From: an uncultured Polaribacter sp.
GTDB lineage: Bacteria > Bacteroidota > Bacteroidia > Flavobacteriales > Flavobacteriaceae
NCBI GenBank assembly: GCA_938084845.1
Contig: CALKEB010000022.1
Span: 1-64,000, forward strand
Reading direction: 5' to 3'
Length of the DNA stretch: 64,000 bases
A model generated the notes under the pieces. It did not search any database. It saw nothing but the letters and a program-made list of their open reading frames with translations, and was not told the DNA's origin. The position numbers and the translations under genes were made by a program. Positions 9,622 through 17,995 of this stretch are shown in pieces (within the stretch, counting starts at the first letter, position 1; each line of letters opens with the position of its first letter).

Positions 9622-9636
9622 TCCTGAAGTGTCCTG
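9622..9636 (-). promoter_or_regulatory. CAGGA-N5-CAGGA operator upstream of the BNR ulvan-lyase gene
   Basis: Read on the - strand: CAGGACACTTCAGGA, half-sites 10 bases apart. The leader to the chosen ATG is longer (about 93 bases) than at the other four genes, but the distance to the -7-like element is the same. Confidence 0.78.
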
Positions 9637-9674
9637 ATATTAAATTTTTAGTAATGAATAGTTTTTAAAAAAAA

Positions 9675-9698
9675 AGTCAATACTTAATTGTACTGACT
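9675..9698 (-). terminator. Rho-independent terminator after the modular PL28 gene
   Basis: A 9-bp stem (9675-9683 with 9690-9698) closes a 6-base loop. The single mismatch on the + strand is a G-U pair when transcribed on the - strand, where the hairpin is followed by a long T run. It therefore serves the upstream - strand PL28 gene that stops at 9759. Confidence 0.75.
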
Positions 9699-9758
9699 TT
9701 TACTTATTGTAAGAATGTTATTCTTTAACTTTTTTTGATAAAAAACAGAATTTTAATT

Positions 9759-11765
9759 TTATCTTATTATCAATTTAGTATGATATACTTTACTATCTCC
9801 TGATATTGCTTTTATTAAATATATGCCTGGAGTTAAGTTGTTATTATTATCAAATTTAATATCTCCTGTATTAGTTTTTTCTTTGTAAACTACTTTTCCA
9901 AATGTATTATAAATAATGACATCAGCTTCAGAAATATTACTCAAAGCAATAGTAAAAATATTCTTTGCAGGATTAGGGTAAACCTTTAAACTAGCATTAT
10001 CTAATAAATTATCTGATACACTTAAAGATTGACTTGTTGGTATAGCCTCCCATTTACTTCTATCATCATCTGCAGAAGCAATAGAATGCGTTACAGAACC
10101 ATCTGCATTATGATATAAAAATCTTCCTGCAGTTCTTGATTCAAACCTATACGTATCTTCAGATTGATTATGATAAATAGTCCATGTTTTATCTGTATCA
10201 CTTGCTGGCGGGGCTTTTGTAGTACTAACTATAACATAAGCGCCTCCTGGACCTCCTGAACCTGGAGCTCTTAAAATACCACCAACTTGACTATCAATAT
10301 TAAAGTAAGATCCACTCTCAACAAAAGTCCAATGTGTATTTGTTGGCTCTCCTGAATTTGTCATACTAACAGCAGTTGCACTTGAACCTGCATCAGTTAA
10401 GAATTGTCCAGTAGCGACATTTCTCAATCTAAAAACATCATCAGATGGTGTAAAAGTATCACCAGTATCTTCAACTTCCACTTTCTGATAAGTAGTATTT
10501 GCCCATCTAAATTGAGCTCTTCCACCTCTTACTCTATAAGCTCCATATCTAATACCAGATTCTAAACCTCTTTCTGGTTCAGGAATATTATAATTAAAGG
10601 CTTCTCCTCCAATTATGGCATCACAATAATGGATTTTTTTTGAAATATCATTAGGATCTTGTCTAAAACCTACCTCTAAAACAAAATCAACTTCCTCATT
10701 CTTATTTACTCTTTTTAAGAAAACAGTTTCTCTACCACTACCTTCTCCTCCTCTTTCTAAAATTCTTTCTGCGTAAATATCAAAAGCTACTTGCTTACCA
10801 GCATTTACTCCATCTCCATAAACAGGATGAGCTCTATATAAAAGAATTGCAGGATCACTGGAACCACCACCACCTGAATGTTTTCCTTTTGCCTGTGTTA
10901 AATAACTTCCACTTGAACTAAAAGAACCAGTATCCCCAACCTCTAATATTCTAAATGTTCCTGTAAATCTTGCATAACTACCAACACCTGTTTCTCCAGA
11001 CCTAGGTAAAGAACGCTCTATTCTTGGTTGTAATGTAGCTCCATCCCAATGGTTTGAACCTGCAGTAATATTATAAACACCCCAAGTTTTACCGTTAACA
11101 CTACTTTCTGAATAGTCTGAATAACAACTTCTATCATCAACAGTACCAACATTCACTGAATTTGGTATATCCACATTTCTGGTATTATCGTTTTGAAATT
11201 CACCAGAAGATAGACAATTTAAATCTGTACTGGTATCTTCATCTGGAGCTACCACTACTGGAGTTTGCACATAAGGAATGAGCTTCCAGTTACTTCTATC
11301 ATCTATATCTGCCACTACTGAATGTGTAACTGTACCATTTTCTTCATGATACATAAACCTACCTGTAGTTCTAGATCCAAATCTATAAGTATCATTAGTA
11401 TCATTATGATATATTGTCCAAGTTTTATCTGTATCACTCGCTGGTGATGACTTAGTTGTACTAACTACAACATAAGGGCCTCCTGGACCACTAGCTCCAG
11501 GTGCACGTAAAATACCAAGAGTTTCACTATCGATATTGTAATATGAGCCACTTTGAACAAATTTAAAATGAGTATTAGGGGAATCACCTGTATCTGACAT
11601 AGTTACAGCTGTTGCACTTGAGCCTGCATCAGTTAAAAATTTTCCTGTAGCTACATTTTGTAATCTAAAAACACCATCAGATGGTGGTGTATCTTGTGCT
11701 TTAATACTATATGAACATAATGTTAACGCGAAGAATATTAATAATTTAAAAATACTTTTTTTCAT
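9759..11765 (-). CDS. T9SS-secreted PL28-like ulvan lyase with two trefoil-like modules
   Basis: A 668-aa protein: signal peptide to residue 24 (SYSIKAQ), trefoil-like module 1 ([13 protein letters not shown], about 30-165), catalytic domain (about 190-425), module 2 ([13 protein letters not shown], about 438-575) and a T9SS sorting domain ([12 protein letters not shown], 588-668). The catalytic part matches what I know of PL28 ulvan lyases: [47 protein letters not shown] and [16 protein letters not shown]. The Lys and Tyr in the last two motifs are candidates for the catalytic pair proposed in that family (inference). The modules are near copies of each other and related to the one in the BNR protein; they probably bind the polysaccharide. 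It has its own operator and terminator, so it is probably monocistronic. Confidence 0.83.
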   Translation of the reverse strand: MKKSIFKLLIFFALTLCSYSIKAQDTPPSDGVFRLQNVATGKFLTDAGSSATAVTMSDTGDSPNTHFKFVQSGSYYNIDSETLGILRAPGASGPGGPYVVVSTTKSSPASDTDKTWTIYHNDTNDTYRFGSRTTGRFMYHEENGTVTHSVVADIDDRSNWKLIPYVQTPVVVAPDEDTSTDLNCLSSGEFQNDNTRNVDIPNSVNVGTVDDRSCYSDYSESSVNGKTWGVYNITAGSNHWDGATLQPRIERSLPRSGETGVGSYARFTGTFRILEVGDTGSFSSSGSYLTQAKGKHSGGGGSSDPAILLYRAHPVYGDGVNAGKQVAFDIYAERILERGGEGSGRETVFLKRVNKNEEVDFVLEVGFRQDPNDISKKIHYCDAIIGGEAFNYNIPEPERGLESGIRYGAYRVRGGRAQFRWANTTYQKVEVEDTGDTFTPSDDVFRLRNVATGQFLTDAGSSATAVSMTNSGEPTNTHWTFVESGSYFNIDSQVGGILRAPGSGGPGGAYVIVSTTKAPPASDTDKTWTIYHNQSEDTYRFESRTAGRFLYHNADGSVTHSIASADDDRSKWEAIPTSQSLSVSDNLLDNASLKVYPNPAKNIFTIALSNISEADVIIYNTFGKVVYKEKTNTGDIKFDNNNNLTPGIYLIKAISGDSKVYHTKLIIR

Positions 11766-11820
11766 GACTCAATATATTATAAAACTCTAGTAAAATTCAA
11801 ATTTATAGTCAGATAAAGTA

Positions 11821-11835
11821 TCCTGACCTGTCCTG
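11821..11835 (-). promoter_or_regulatory. CAGGA-N5-CAGGA operator upstream of the modular PL28 gene
   Basis: Read on the - strand: CAGGACAGGTCAGGA, both half-sites perfect, 10 bases apart, ending 56 bases before the start codon. A -7-like TGAATTTT (11792-11799) follows after 21 bases; a perfect TAAATTTG also lies at 11798-11805 with a 15-base gap, so which one is used is open. Confidence 0.78.
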
Positions 11836-11933
11836 AGCTACTTTATTTTAAAGGTATTTTAACATTTAATTTGATTGTTTTTACTAGGAATTCAATCTTA
11901 AATAATTTGATGACAAATTCTTTTTATGAAATA

Positions 11934-14900
11934 CTAATCAACTATATTTATAACTACTGGGCCAATTAAGCCAGATTTTTCCAATTCAGTTTCATTATTT
12001 TTTGGACGAGCTGTTGTCCAAGTTTTCTTAGAATTCTTTGGTCTTTCATTATCAAAAATTAATTGATTACGCCAAGTGTTTGTAACTTTTATTTCTAGTT
12101 TGTTATTCCCAATTTGAATTTTATCAGTAATATCAAATACAAATGGTGGAGCCCATTTTACACCAACTTTTTTACCATTACACCATAACTCTGCAATGTT
12201 GGCAACTTCTCCTAAATCGATAGTTTTAGATTTCCCTAATTCATTTATTTCAAAAGTTTTAGTGTAAGTTATAGTTCCTGAATAATGTTGAACAGCTTCG
12301 TTTTCTAATTCTGTTAACGATTTTAATTTATTAATTTCTATAAATTTTGGAGTATCCCATCCTTTGTCAAAAGACAATTTCCAATTGTTTTGTAACAATA
12401 TTTTTTTAACTTTAATTGACTTTACAACTTCTTTTCCTGTTTGATGAAAGGTGTAATCTCCAGACTTTGATGCTTTAACATCGTCTTTATCCCAAGATAT
12501 TTTTGAGTAATCATTTGTTTTATGAATTTGATACCACTCTGTTTTGGCATCTAAAATAGTTTGGTTATTAGAGGTTATTTTTGATGCAAGTGGTTTTGCA
12601 TCACTTTTAGAAAACACAATAATTGTACTTCCATTTTCGGGTAAAGAAACAGCAACATTTGTTCTACCATTTGTGGTTTTCCAAACTTTAGCATCTTGTT
12701 GAATTCCTGTAAACGCATCCCAAATTTGTGGACTTAAATTTTGTATTCTAAAACTTAATGACACGTCAACTGGATGTTCTTCTTTAGAAGCCATAAAATA
12801 GATATGAGCATCTTTTGTTTCTCTGTGAATCCAATTGATATCTAGATCTTCAGAGACAATTACGTCTTTGGCTATTTTTTCTTCTTGTAAAACATTCTCA
12901 ATCGTTTGTCCCCAATAAACTCGACCTTTTCCAAATTGTCTTACGCCGATTTTGGTGTTACCCCATAATTCATCAGTAATTGATTTTAATTCTTCCAAAT
13001 CATTTTCATCATCCATTAAACTTGGCGAATCTTTAGGTTTATCACCCAAAATAACAGCTCCATTTGTAACCAATTCTTTTAGTTTTTTTGCTGTAGATAA
13101 TAATATGCTTTCTGAATCTCTTAGTTTGATAATTCGATAATCGCCTCCATTTTCTACGTGAATTTTATCCTCTTTAATACTGATTTTTTCTTGTAATATT
13201 TCTGCATTTAAATAATCAAATCTGTATCCTTTTGGGAATTCATCTAAATCAAATGGTGGACGTTCAAAATGATCTCCATAATACCACAACACATCTGCCA
13301 CATATTCTCCTTGTTGCAAAACATATTGATTTCTAGACAAATACTCAATCCAATCTGGCATGTATTGCCACCAAGTTTGCTGACGAACAAAAGGAAAACC
13401 AATATTCCCACCAAAACTAGAACCTGGATTTACATCTGTTTGTGGTGTATGAGAAAACGTGTGAAATACCAAGTGATTGACTCCTTTTGCAAAATTATAA
13501 TCGATTAAATATTTTACGGAAAAAGGATGCTCATTCCACTTTACACCAACTTGTGTACAAGCTTCTGCAGCCAATTTTGGTTTATTGTATAAATGTGTTG
13601 CTGAAGCTGCATTGTAAATTGGTTTTGCATATTCATTTTGATCTGATGGTGCTTTTGGATACCAAAATTCTGTCATCGGAATGTCACTTACACCATAATA
13701 TCGCATGGGATCTATAGGTAACACCTCTCCGCCAGCACCTTCTGTATAAACTTCTGCGCCCATTTCGTGTGCAACTGTTGCAAAATGCTTGAAGAAATTA
13801 TCAATAAAAACCTCATCCATTGTTTGGCGTAAATCTCTTAAAAACTTGGTTGTGGTTGCTGTGCTTTCTACAATATAACCCATTGTAGCCGGGAGATATT
13901 TTTTTAAACTATACCCTCTTCTTTGTTCAAACTCTTTGAACATATCTTCGGAATTGATTGTCCAAGTTGGCACGTGACTTTCCCAACTATCAATTAATAA
14001 GCCCTGTAATTTTCCATCTCCAATTGGACCTCCATCTTTTATTAAATTTCCAATCATTCCTTTTTTTAAATGATTTTCTATGGCAACTTTATCGAGTTTA
14101 GAAGATTCCCAACCTGTTGCTTCTGGCACTGCTGGCTTATTTGTCAAACGCATATTGATGTGTCCAAAACGTACAATTGTCCAATTTCCTTCTGGTACAT
14201 TCCAAGTTAGTTTTCCATCAGCAGATAATTTATCTGTTAAGTTGATGATTGTCTCAGGCTTTATGATAGTATTTTCTGCATAATTATACAGTACTTCTTT
14301 CTTTAAACGTCTTAATACTTTTGCTGCTTTTGCTTCATGATTGTGCAATTTGGGTTTAGCACTTAATCTTATGGATTCTGGAGCAATAGCGTGTTTTCCT
14401 AAAAAAGTAAATTTAAAATCTTTAGCTGTTGTTTCTGGAACGGCTAAGGTCAGGTATTTGCGTCTGTCATTCCAATTGGCATCTGGTATTTTTAAAGTTG
14501 TTATTTCTTGTAACTTATTATTGATAAGTGCCTCTACTTTAATGGCAACTTCCACTCTTGGATAATTTGTACCTGTTATAATATGACGTAATTGAGGGAA
14601 AACAATTGATCTTAAAGTGATTTCTTTATCAAACGAGGTTTTTACCCAAGTTTCTTGGTTCTGTACTTTTGAAATCCCTAATTCTCTATACTCTTTTAAA
14701 GGTTTGTCTAAACGTGTTGTTTTTCTTGTTACAATTAATTTTGAATTTGGACTAAAAATATCTTGCCAAGGAACTAGCCTATTGTTTGTTTCAATTTTAG
14801 ATGGATTGTATGGTTTTAAATCATCGCCTGATAAAGTTGGAAAAGCAAGCAACTGAATATCTTTATAATCGTAATCTACAATGTGATATAGGGAATCTAT

Positions 14901-15392
14901 CTGCAAATTTTCTTGAAACTGTTTACCTCCTGAAATATGATACGTAGTTTCAACCACCTCACGTTGCGCCTCATTTGCAGGAACCCAAGGACCACCAGTC
15001 ATAGACCAACCAGGACAATTTTGCATAGTAAATTTTAATCCTAAACGTTTGCATTCATCAGCAGCAAAACGAATCATTTCCTCCCATTCTTGGGATAAAA
15101 TTTTAATAGGTTTTACATTAGGGAAAGTACGACCTGCTTTATTAAATAAATGAATTCCCTGTAAACCAGCATCTTTAATAGCTTGTAAATCTAACTTTAA
15201 TCCTTCTTTACTAATGTTGTTTCCATTCAAATGAAACCAGGTTTCTGGATGATATTTTTTTGATGGAGATTTGAAGTTTTGTGATAATTTTTCTAAACCT
15301 ATTTCAGATATTACCTCTGTAGTTTCAGATATTTTTGGCTGACAACTTAAAAATGAAACTAGAATAAAGTAGTTTAAAAATTTAATTTTCAT
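11934..15392 (-). CDS. GH106-like alpha-L-rhamnosidase, lipoprotein
   Basis: A 1152-aa protein with lipoprotein signal (ILVSFLSCQP). The N-terminal and central parts match the GH106 family (PF17132): WFHLNGNNISKEGLKLDL near residue 50, FTMQNCPGWSMTGGPWV near 130, LLIDSWESHVPTW near 475 and PFVRQQTWWQYMPDW near 675. The Glu in DSWE is a likely active-site residue, by analogy. The last ~150 residues form a GH2-type sugar-binding sandwich (AELWCNGKKVGVKWAPPF). Rhamnose is the main sugar of ulvan, so this enzyme fits a role in removing rhamnose from lyase-released oligosaccharides. It is anchored facing the periplasm or outside. It has its own CAGGA operator 52 bases upstream and no partner in its transcription unit. 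Confidence 0.84.
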   Translation of the reverse strand: MKIKFLNYFILVSFLSCQPKISETTEVISEIGLEKLSQNFKSPSKKYHPETWFHLNGNNISKEGLKLDLQAIKDAGLQGIHLFNKAGRTFPNVKPIKILSQEWEEMIRFAADECKRLGLKFTMQNCPGWSMTGGPWVPANEAQREVVETTYHISGGKQFQENLQIDSLYHIVDYDYKDIQLLAFPTLSGDDLKPYNPSKIETNNRLVPWQDIFSPNSKLIVTRKTTRLDKPLKEYRELGISKVQNQETWVKTSFDKEITLRSIVFPQLRHIITGTNYPRVEVAIKVEALINNKLQEITTLKIPDANWNDRRKYLTLAVPETTAKDFKFTFLGKHAIAPESIRLSAKPKLHNHEAKAAKVLRRLKKEVLYNYAENTIIKPETIINLTDKLSADGKLTWNVPEGNWTIVRFGHINMRLTNKPAVPEATGWESSKLDKVAIENHLKKGMIGNLIKDGGPIGDGKLQGLLIDSWESHVPTWTINSEDMFKEFEQRRGYSLKKYLPATMGYIVESTATTTKFLRDLRQTMDEVFIDNFFKHFATVAHEMGAEVYTEGAGGEVLPIDPMRYYGVSDIPMTEFWYPKAPSDQNEYAKPIYNAASATHLYNKPKLAAEACTQVGVKWNEHPFSVKYLIDYNFAKGVNHLVFHTFSHTPQTDVNPGSSFGGNIGFPFVRQQTWWQYMPDWIEYLSRNQYVLQQGEYVADVLWYYGDHFERPPFDLDEFPKGYRFDYLNAEILQEKISIKEDKIHVENGGDYRIIKLRDSESILLSTAKKLKELVTNGAVILGDKPKDSPSLMDDENDLEELKSITDELWGNTKIGVRQFGKGRVYWGQTIENVLQEEKIAKDVIVSEDLDINWIHRETKDAHIYFMASKEEHPVDVSLSFRIQNLSPQIWDAFTGIQQDAKVWKTTNGRTNVAVSLPENGSTIIVFSKSDAKPLASKITSNNQTILDAKTEWYQIHKTNDYSKISWDKDDVKASKSGDYTFHQTGKEVVKSIKVKKILLQNNWKLSFDKGWDTPKFIEINKLKSLTELENEAVQHYSGTITYTKTFEINELGKSKTIDLGEVANIAELWCNGKKVGVKWAPPFVFDITDKIQIGNNKLEIKVTNTWRNQLIFDNERPKNSKKTWTTARPKNNETELEKSGLIGPVVINIVD

Positions 15393-15443
15393 ATTATAGA
15401 TTTTTTTAAAATTTAAAGAAACTGCTTTGGATTATTAAACACA

Positions 15444-15458
15444 TCCTGCTGACTCCTG
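15444..15458 (-). promoter_or_regulatory. CAGGA-N5-CAGGA operator upstream of the GH106-like gene
   Basis: Read on the - strand: CAGGAGTCAGCAGGA, half-sites 10 bases apart, ending 52 bases before the start. A T-rich -7-like element (TTTCTTTA, 15414-15421) follows after 22 bases. It is divergent from the operator of the PL28 lipoprotein gene about 100 bases away. Confidence 0.75.
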
Positions 15459-15560
15459 AAAATGATGTTTTTTTTCCTAATTTTCAAATAGGGCAGACTT
15501 CTTTTAAATTTTTTTTGTTAACTAAACACATGATCTTGTTATGATAAAATCATCATCTAT

Positions 15561-15575
15561 CAGGACACCTCAGAA
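15561..15575 (+). promoter_or_regulatory. CAGGA-N5-CAGAA operator upstream of the PL28 lipoprotein gene
   Basis: On the + strand: CAGGACACCTCAGAA. The first half-site is perfect, the second has one change, and the 10-base spacing is kept. It ends 50 bases before the ATG at 15625. This is the only + strand copy and always points towards its gene, so the site is directional. Confidence 0.75.
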
Positions 15576-15596
15576 CAGTTAAGTTATAGTAAACCT

Positions 15597-15604
15597 TACC
15601 TTTG
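15597..15604 (+). promoter_or_regulatory. -7 promoter element of the PL28 lipoprotein gene
   Basis: TACCTTTG is a perfect match to the Bacteroidota -7 consensus TAnnTTTG. It begins 21 bases after the operator at 15561-15575 and lies 20 bases before the ATG. The operator covers where a -33 element would be. Confidence 0.75.
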
Positions 15605-15624
15605 ATTTAAATATTTATTAGTTT

Positions 15625-16584
15625 ATGAAAAAATTAAAATCCAATTTCAAACTTATTTTAACACTAGTATTAATAGTTTTTATTTCCTTCTCTTCTTGTA
15701 CAAGAGATGGTCTTGAGCTCTACTCTGAAGACTTCTTAATTCATGACACATCAGATTCTGACCCAGATCCTGACCCAGATTCTGACTCAGATTCAAATGC
15801 TGCAGCTGAAGCTGAAGATGAAGACACAGGTTCTTACACAACATGTAACCCAGAAGGTGAAAACGCTACTAGAACATCAAATGATTTACCAAACCCTGTA
15901 AATGTCGGTACTATTGATGACAGGACTTGTTATGCTAACTACAAAGAAAGTACAATTGATGGTCTTACATGGGGTATATACAATATTACTGCAGGTTCTA
16001 ACAATCAAGATGCACCAAATACCTTACAACCTAGAATGGAACGTTCATTACCTATAGCGAATGTGAACATAGGCTCATTTGTGAAATTTAATGGAGATTT
16101 TAGAATCCTTGAAGTTGCAGATAATGGCGTTTTTGGTCAAAGTGGGACTTACATTGCACAAGCCAAAGGACAACACACAGGTGGAGGTGGTTCTCCAGAT
16201 CCTGCAATTTGTTTATATCGAGCACATCCCGTATACGGTACAGGTGTTAATGCTGATAAGCAAGTAGCCTTCGATATTTATGCAGAGCGTATTTTAGAAC
16301 GTGGTGGTTCTGGTAGCGGTAGAGAAGTTGTTTTTCTAAAGCAAGTTGATAAGAATGAAATAGTTTCATTTGAAATGAAAGTAGGTGTTAAAGAAGATCC
16401 TAATGATGCAACAAAAAAAATACATTATTGTAATGCTATAATTGGAGGAGAAGCATTTAATTGGGATATTCCAGAAGCAGAAAGAGGTACACAATCTAAA
16501 ATTAGGTATGGTGCATATCGCGTTAGAGGTGGGAGAGCACAAATAAGATGGGCGAATACCACACATGAAAGAGTTCAAAAATAG
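15625..16584 (+). CDS. PL28-like ulvan lyase, surface lipoprotein
   Basis: A 319-aa lipoprotein with signal peptide and lipobox (FISFSSCTRDG). After the cysteine comes an acidic linker of Asp/Pro/Ser (about residues 43-70), similar in composition to the acidic export signals of Bacteroidota surface lipoproteins though further from the Cys. The rest (about 90-319) is a single PL28-like domain with the same motifs as the modular paralogue: [54 protein letters not shown] and [16 protein letters not shown]. It lacks the trefoil modules and T9SS tail. The pair suggests one enzyme released and one tethered, dividing initial attack and trimming of ulvan. It has its own operator and promoter and is divergent from the GH106-like gene. 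Confidence 0.83.
   Translation: MKKLKSNFKLILTLVLIVFISFSSCTRDGLELYSEDFLIHDTSDSDPDPDPDSDSDSNAAAEAEDEDTGSYTTCNPEGENATRTSNDLPNPVNVGTIDDRTCYANYKESTIDGLTWGIYNITAGSNNQDAPNTLQPRMERSLPIANVNIGSFVKFNGDFRILEVADNGVFGQSGTYIAQAKGQHTGGGGSPDPAICLYRAHPVYGTGVNADKQVAFDIYAERILERGGSGSGREVVFLKQVDKNEIVSFEMKVGVKEDPNDATKKIHYCNAIIGGEAFNWDIPEAERGTQSKIRYGAYRVRGGRAQIRWANTTHERVQK
15751..15798 (+). repeat. 12-bp tandem repeat coding for an Asp/Pro/Ser linker
   Basis: Four imperfect 12-base units (first TCAGATTCTGAC) lie inside the PL28 lipoprotein gene and encode an SDSDPDPDPDSDSDS-like linker. The unit length keeps the frame, so slippage would change the linker length only. Confidence 0.8.
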
Positions 16585-16919
16585 ATTAAATTTCTTTGAA
16601 GTAAAATATTATTAATCTTCTAAGTCATAGATACTTTTAATACTAATTAATATTAAGACTTTGCAACCAAAAATTTATCATTAAAAAAAATAGGAGAGGT
16701 GACATTAAAAAACAAGTAATGTACCTTTCTTATTATAAACTAATGAATTTTGGAGAGGCTACTTCTAAAGATGAAGAAAATGTTTTTCTGTTAGATTTTT
16801 CTTCATTAGAAAACTCTTTTTCTGATGAGTTGCAGTCCATTAATATGTAAATTGCTTAATAAAACAGAATTTTAGGAAACTTCATTTTGTTTAATTTAAA
16901 ACTGATTTTAGAATATAAT
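16585..16919. other. Gene-poor, probably decayed stretch with one 43-codon open frame
   Basis: These 335 bases lie between the PL28 lipoprotein gene and a truncated secreted-protein gene. The only open frame worth noting is on the + strand, 16719-16850, from an ATG to TAA. It gives 43 residues including EENVFLLDFSSLENSF, without signal peptide or any motif I know. No good promoter precedes it. I see no hairpin terminator. It may be a gene remnant. Confidence 0.4.
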
Positions 16920-17402
16920 TCAATCAGGATAGTATTCCCATTTCCCAACTCTGTGATAATAGAAATGACTAGTTTCTTTAGTGCCATCTTTACCAACTAT
17001 TCCAAAACGACTTGCATAGGTAGAATTAGTTCCAAATGAGGAACTTGAAAAACTATTACCAATAAAAACACTAAAAGTAGGATTCTGTGTGTCTGATTGA
17101 TAATTACTTAATTCAAAATCAAATTTGAATTGCACCAAAGTCGGCTTTTCTGTTAAATCAAAATTTCTATAGGCATATATGGTAGCTGCATCTGTTCTCT
17201 CAAATTGAAGCGCTTCATCATTTATACTTGCTATTAGATTGGTTTTACTTTCAGTTATTCCATTAAATTTTCCATAATCTGGAACTGTACTTGCATAATC
17301 TGAAACAGCAGTTGATGCACTAAAATCTTGATTGAATAGTTGTGCTTTTATTGAACTTGAAAAAATTAAAAATACAATGGTAAAAAGTAGCTTTTTTATC
17401 AT
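16920..17402 (-). pseudogene. Secreted protein, probably 3'-truncated remnant
   Basis: A 160-aa frame with a clear signal peptide (KKLLFTIVFLIFSSSIKAQ) followed by LFNQDFSASTAVSDY and a beta-rich body. The N-terminal pattern resembles flavobacterial T9SS-sorted proteins of roughly twice this length, but here the frame stops at 16920 right after KWEYYPD, and stop codons in all frames follow without a sorting domain. No catalytic motif is seen. It sits just downstream (- strand) of an orphan T9SS domain, so the area has probably suffered deletions. It could still be a short intact secreted protein. Confidence 0.5.
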
Positions 17403-17453
17403 TTTAAATTGTACAAATTTTTATTTATTTAGTGTTGAATAACGCTATATATT

Positions 17454-17699
17454 TTATTCAACAATTAGTTTAGATAAATAAGTATCTTGATTATTATCAA
17501 TTACCTTTACAAGATATATACCTTTAGAAAAACCATTGATATTTATTTCTGAGTTATCTACTATATTTTTTTTATCGAAAACTAATTTCCCTAAATAATT
17601 ATAAATTTTAACAGAAACTTTATCAATGTTGTTTAACTTTAAACTGAAGCTTTCTCTTGCTGGATTTGGGAATATTTTTATTGATGATCTGTTTAAATT
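17454..17699 (-). pseudogene. Orphan T9SS C-terminal sorting domain (headless gene remnant)
   Basis: About 82 residues of a Por-secretion/T9SS type A sorting domain: SIKIFPNPARESFSLKLNN, VKIYNYLGKLVF, KGIYLVKVID, ending LSKLIVE. There is no signal peptide or passenger domain; going upstream the frame runs straight into the terminator and the gene of tRNA-Gln, which cannot be coding. It closely resembles the tails of the BNR and PL28 proteins of this locus. The likely reading is that a deletion removed the body of a secreted enzyme and joined its tail to the tRNA. Confidence 0.75.
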
Positions 17700-17710
17700 T
17701 TCTTTTTGAA

Positions 17711-17747
17711 ATAAAAATACCCTTAAAATCAAATGATTATAAGGGTA
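17711..17747 (-). terminator. Terminator of tRNA-Gln
   Basis: An 8-bp stem (17718-17725 with 17740-17747) continues, after one mismatch, into a 4-bp stem and a 4-base loop. On the - strand it is followed by TTTTTAT. It lies directly after the tRNA 3' end. Confidence 0.8.
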
Positions 17748-17753
17748 CTTTTG

Positions 17754-17825
17754 TTGGCCTACAAGGACTCGAACCTTGAATGTCGGTACCAAAAACCGGT
17801 GTGTTACCAATTACACCATAGGCCA
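17754..17825 (-). tRNA. tRNA-Gln (anticodon TTG)
   Basis: On the - strand the sequence starts TGGCCTATGGTGTAATTGG. It folds into a full cloverleaf: acceptor TGGCCTA/TAGGCCA, D-arm GTGT/ACAC-like, anticodon loop TTTTGGT (anticodon TTG, reads CAA), and T-arm CAAGG-TTCGAGT-CCTTG. The outermost anticodon-stem pair (C-A) is mismatched. CCA is not encoded. Confidence 0.93.
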
Positions 17826-17995
17826 ATAATTTATTGAGGGTGCAAATTTAAAGTAAAGTTTCAAATTCACAAACATTTTTTTAAATATTTTACTTTTAAC
17901 AAACATTTAATAGCAAAATGTGTTTTAGAAAGTTGTTCAAAGCCTTCTTTTTTCATATTTATTAGTACATTCGCTAAGATATTATTACTTGAAGA

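Noticed and set aside
15763-15786. TCCTG inside the 12-bp repeat as a further regulatory site
   Set aside because: It lies in coding sequence, lacks a partner at 10 bp and is explained by the repeat unit.
16923-16929. Single TCAGGAT near the truncated secreted-protein gene as an operator
   Set aside because: Only one half-site is present and it lies inside coding sequence.
17700-17810. Coding sequence upstream of the orphan T9SS domain
   Set aside because: The frame runs through the terminator and the tRNA-Gln gene; the residues there have no protein-like pattern.
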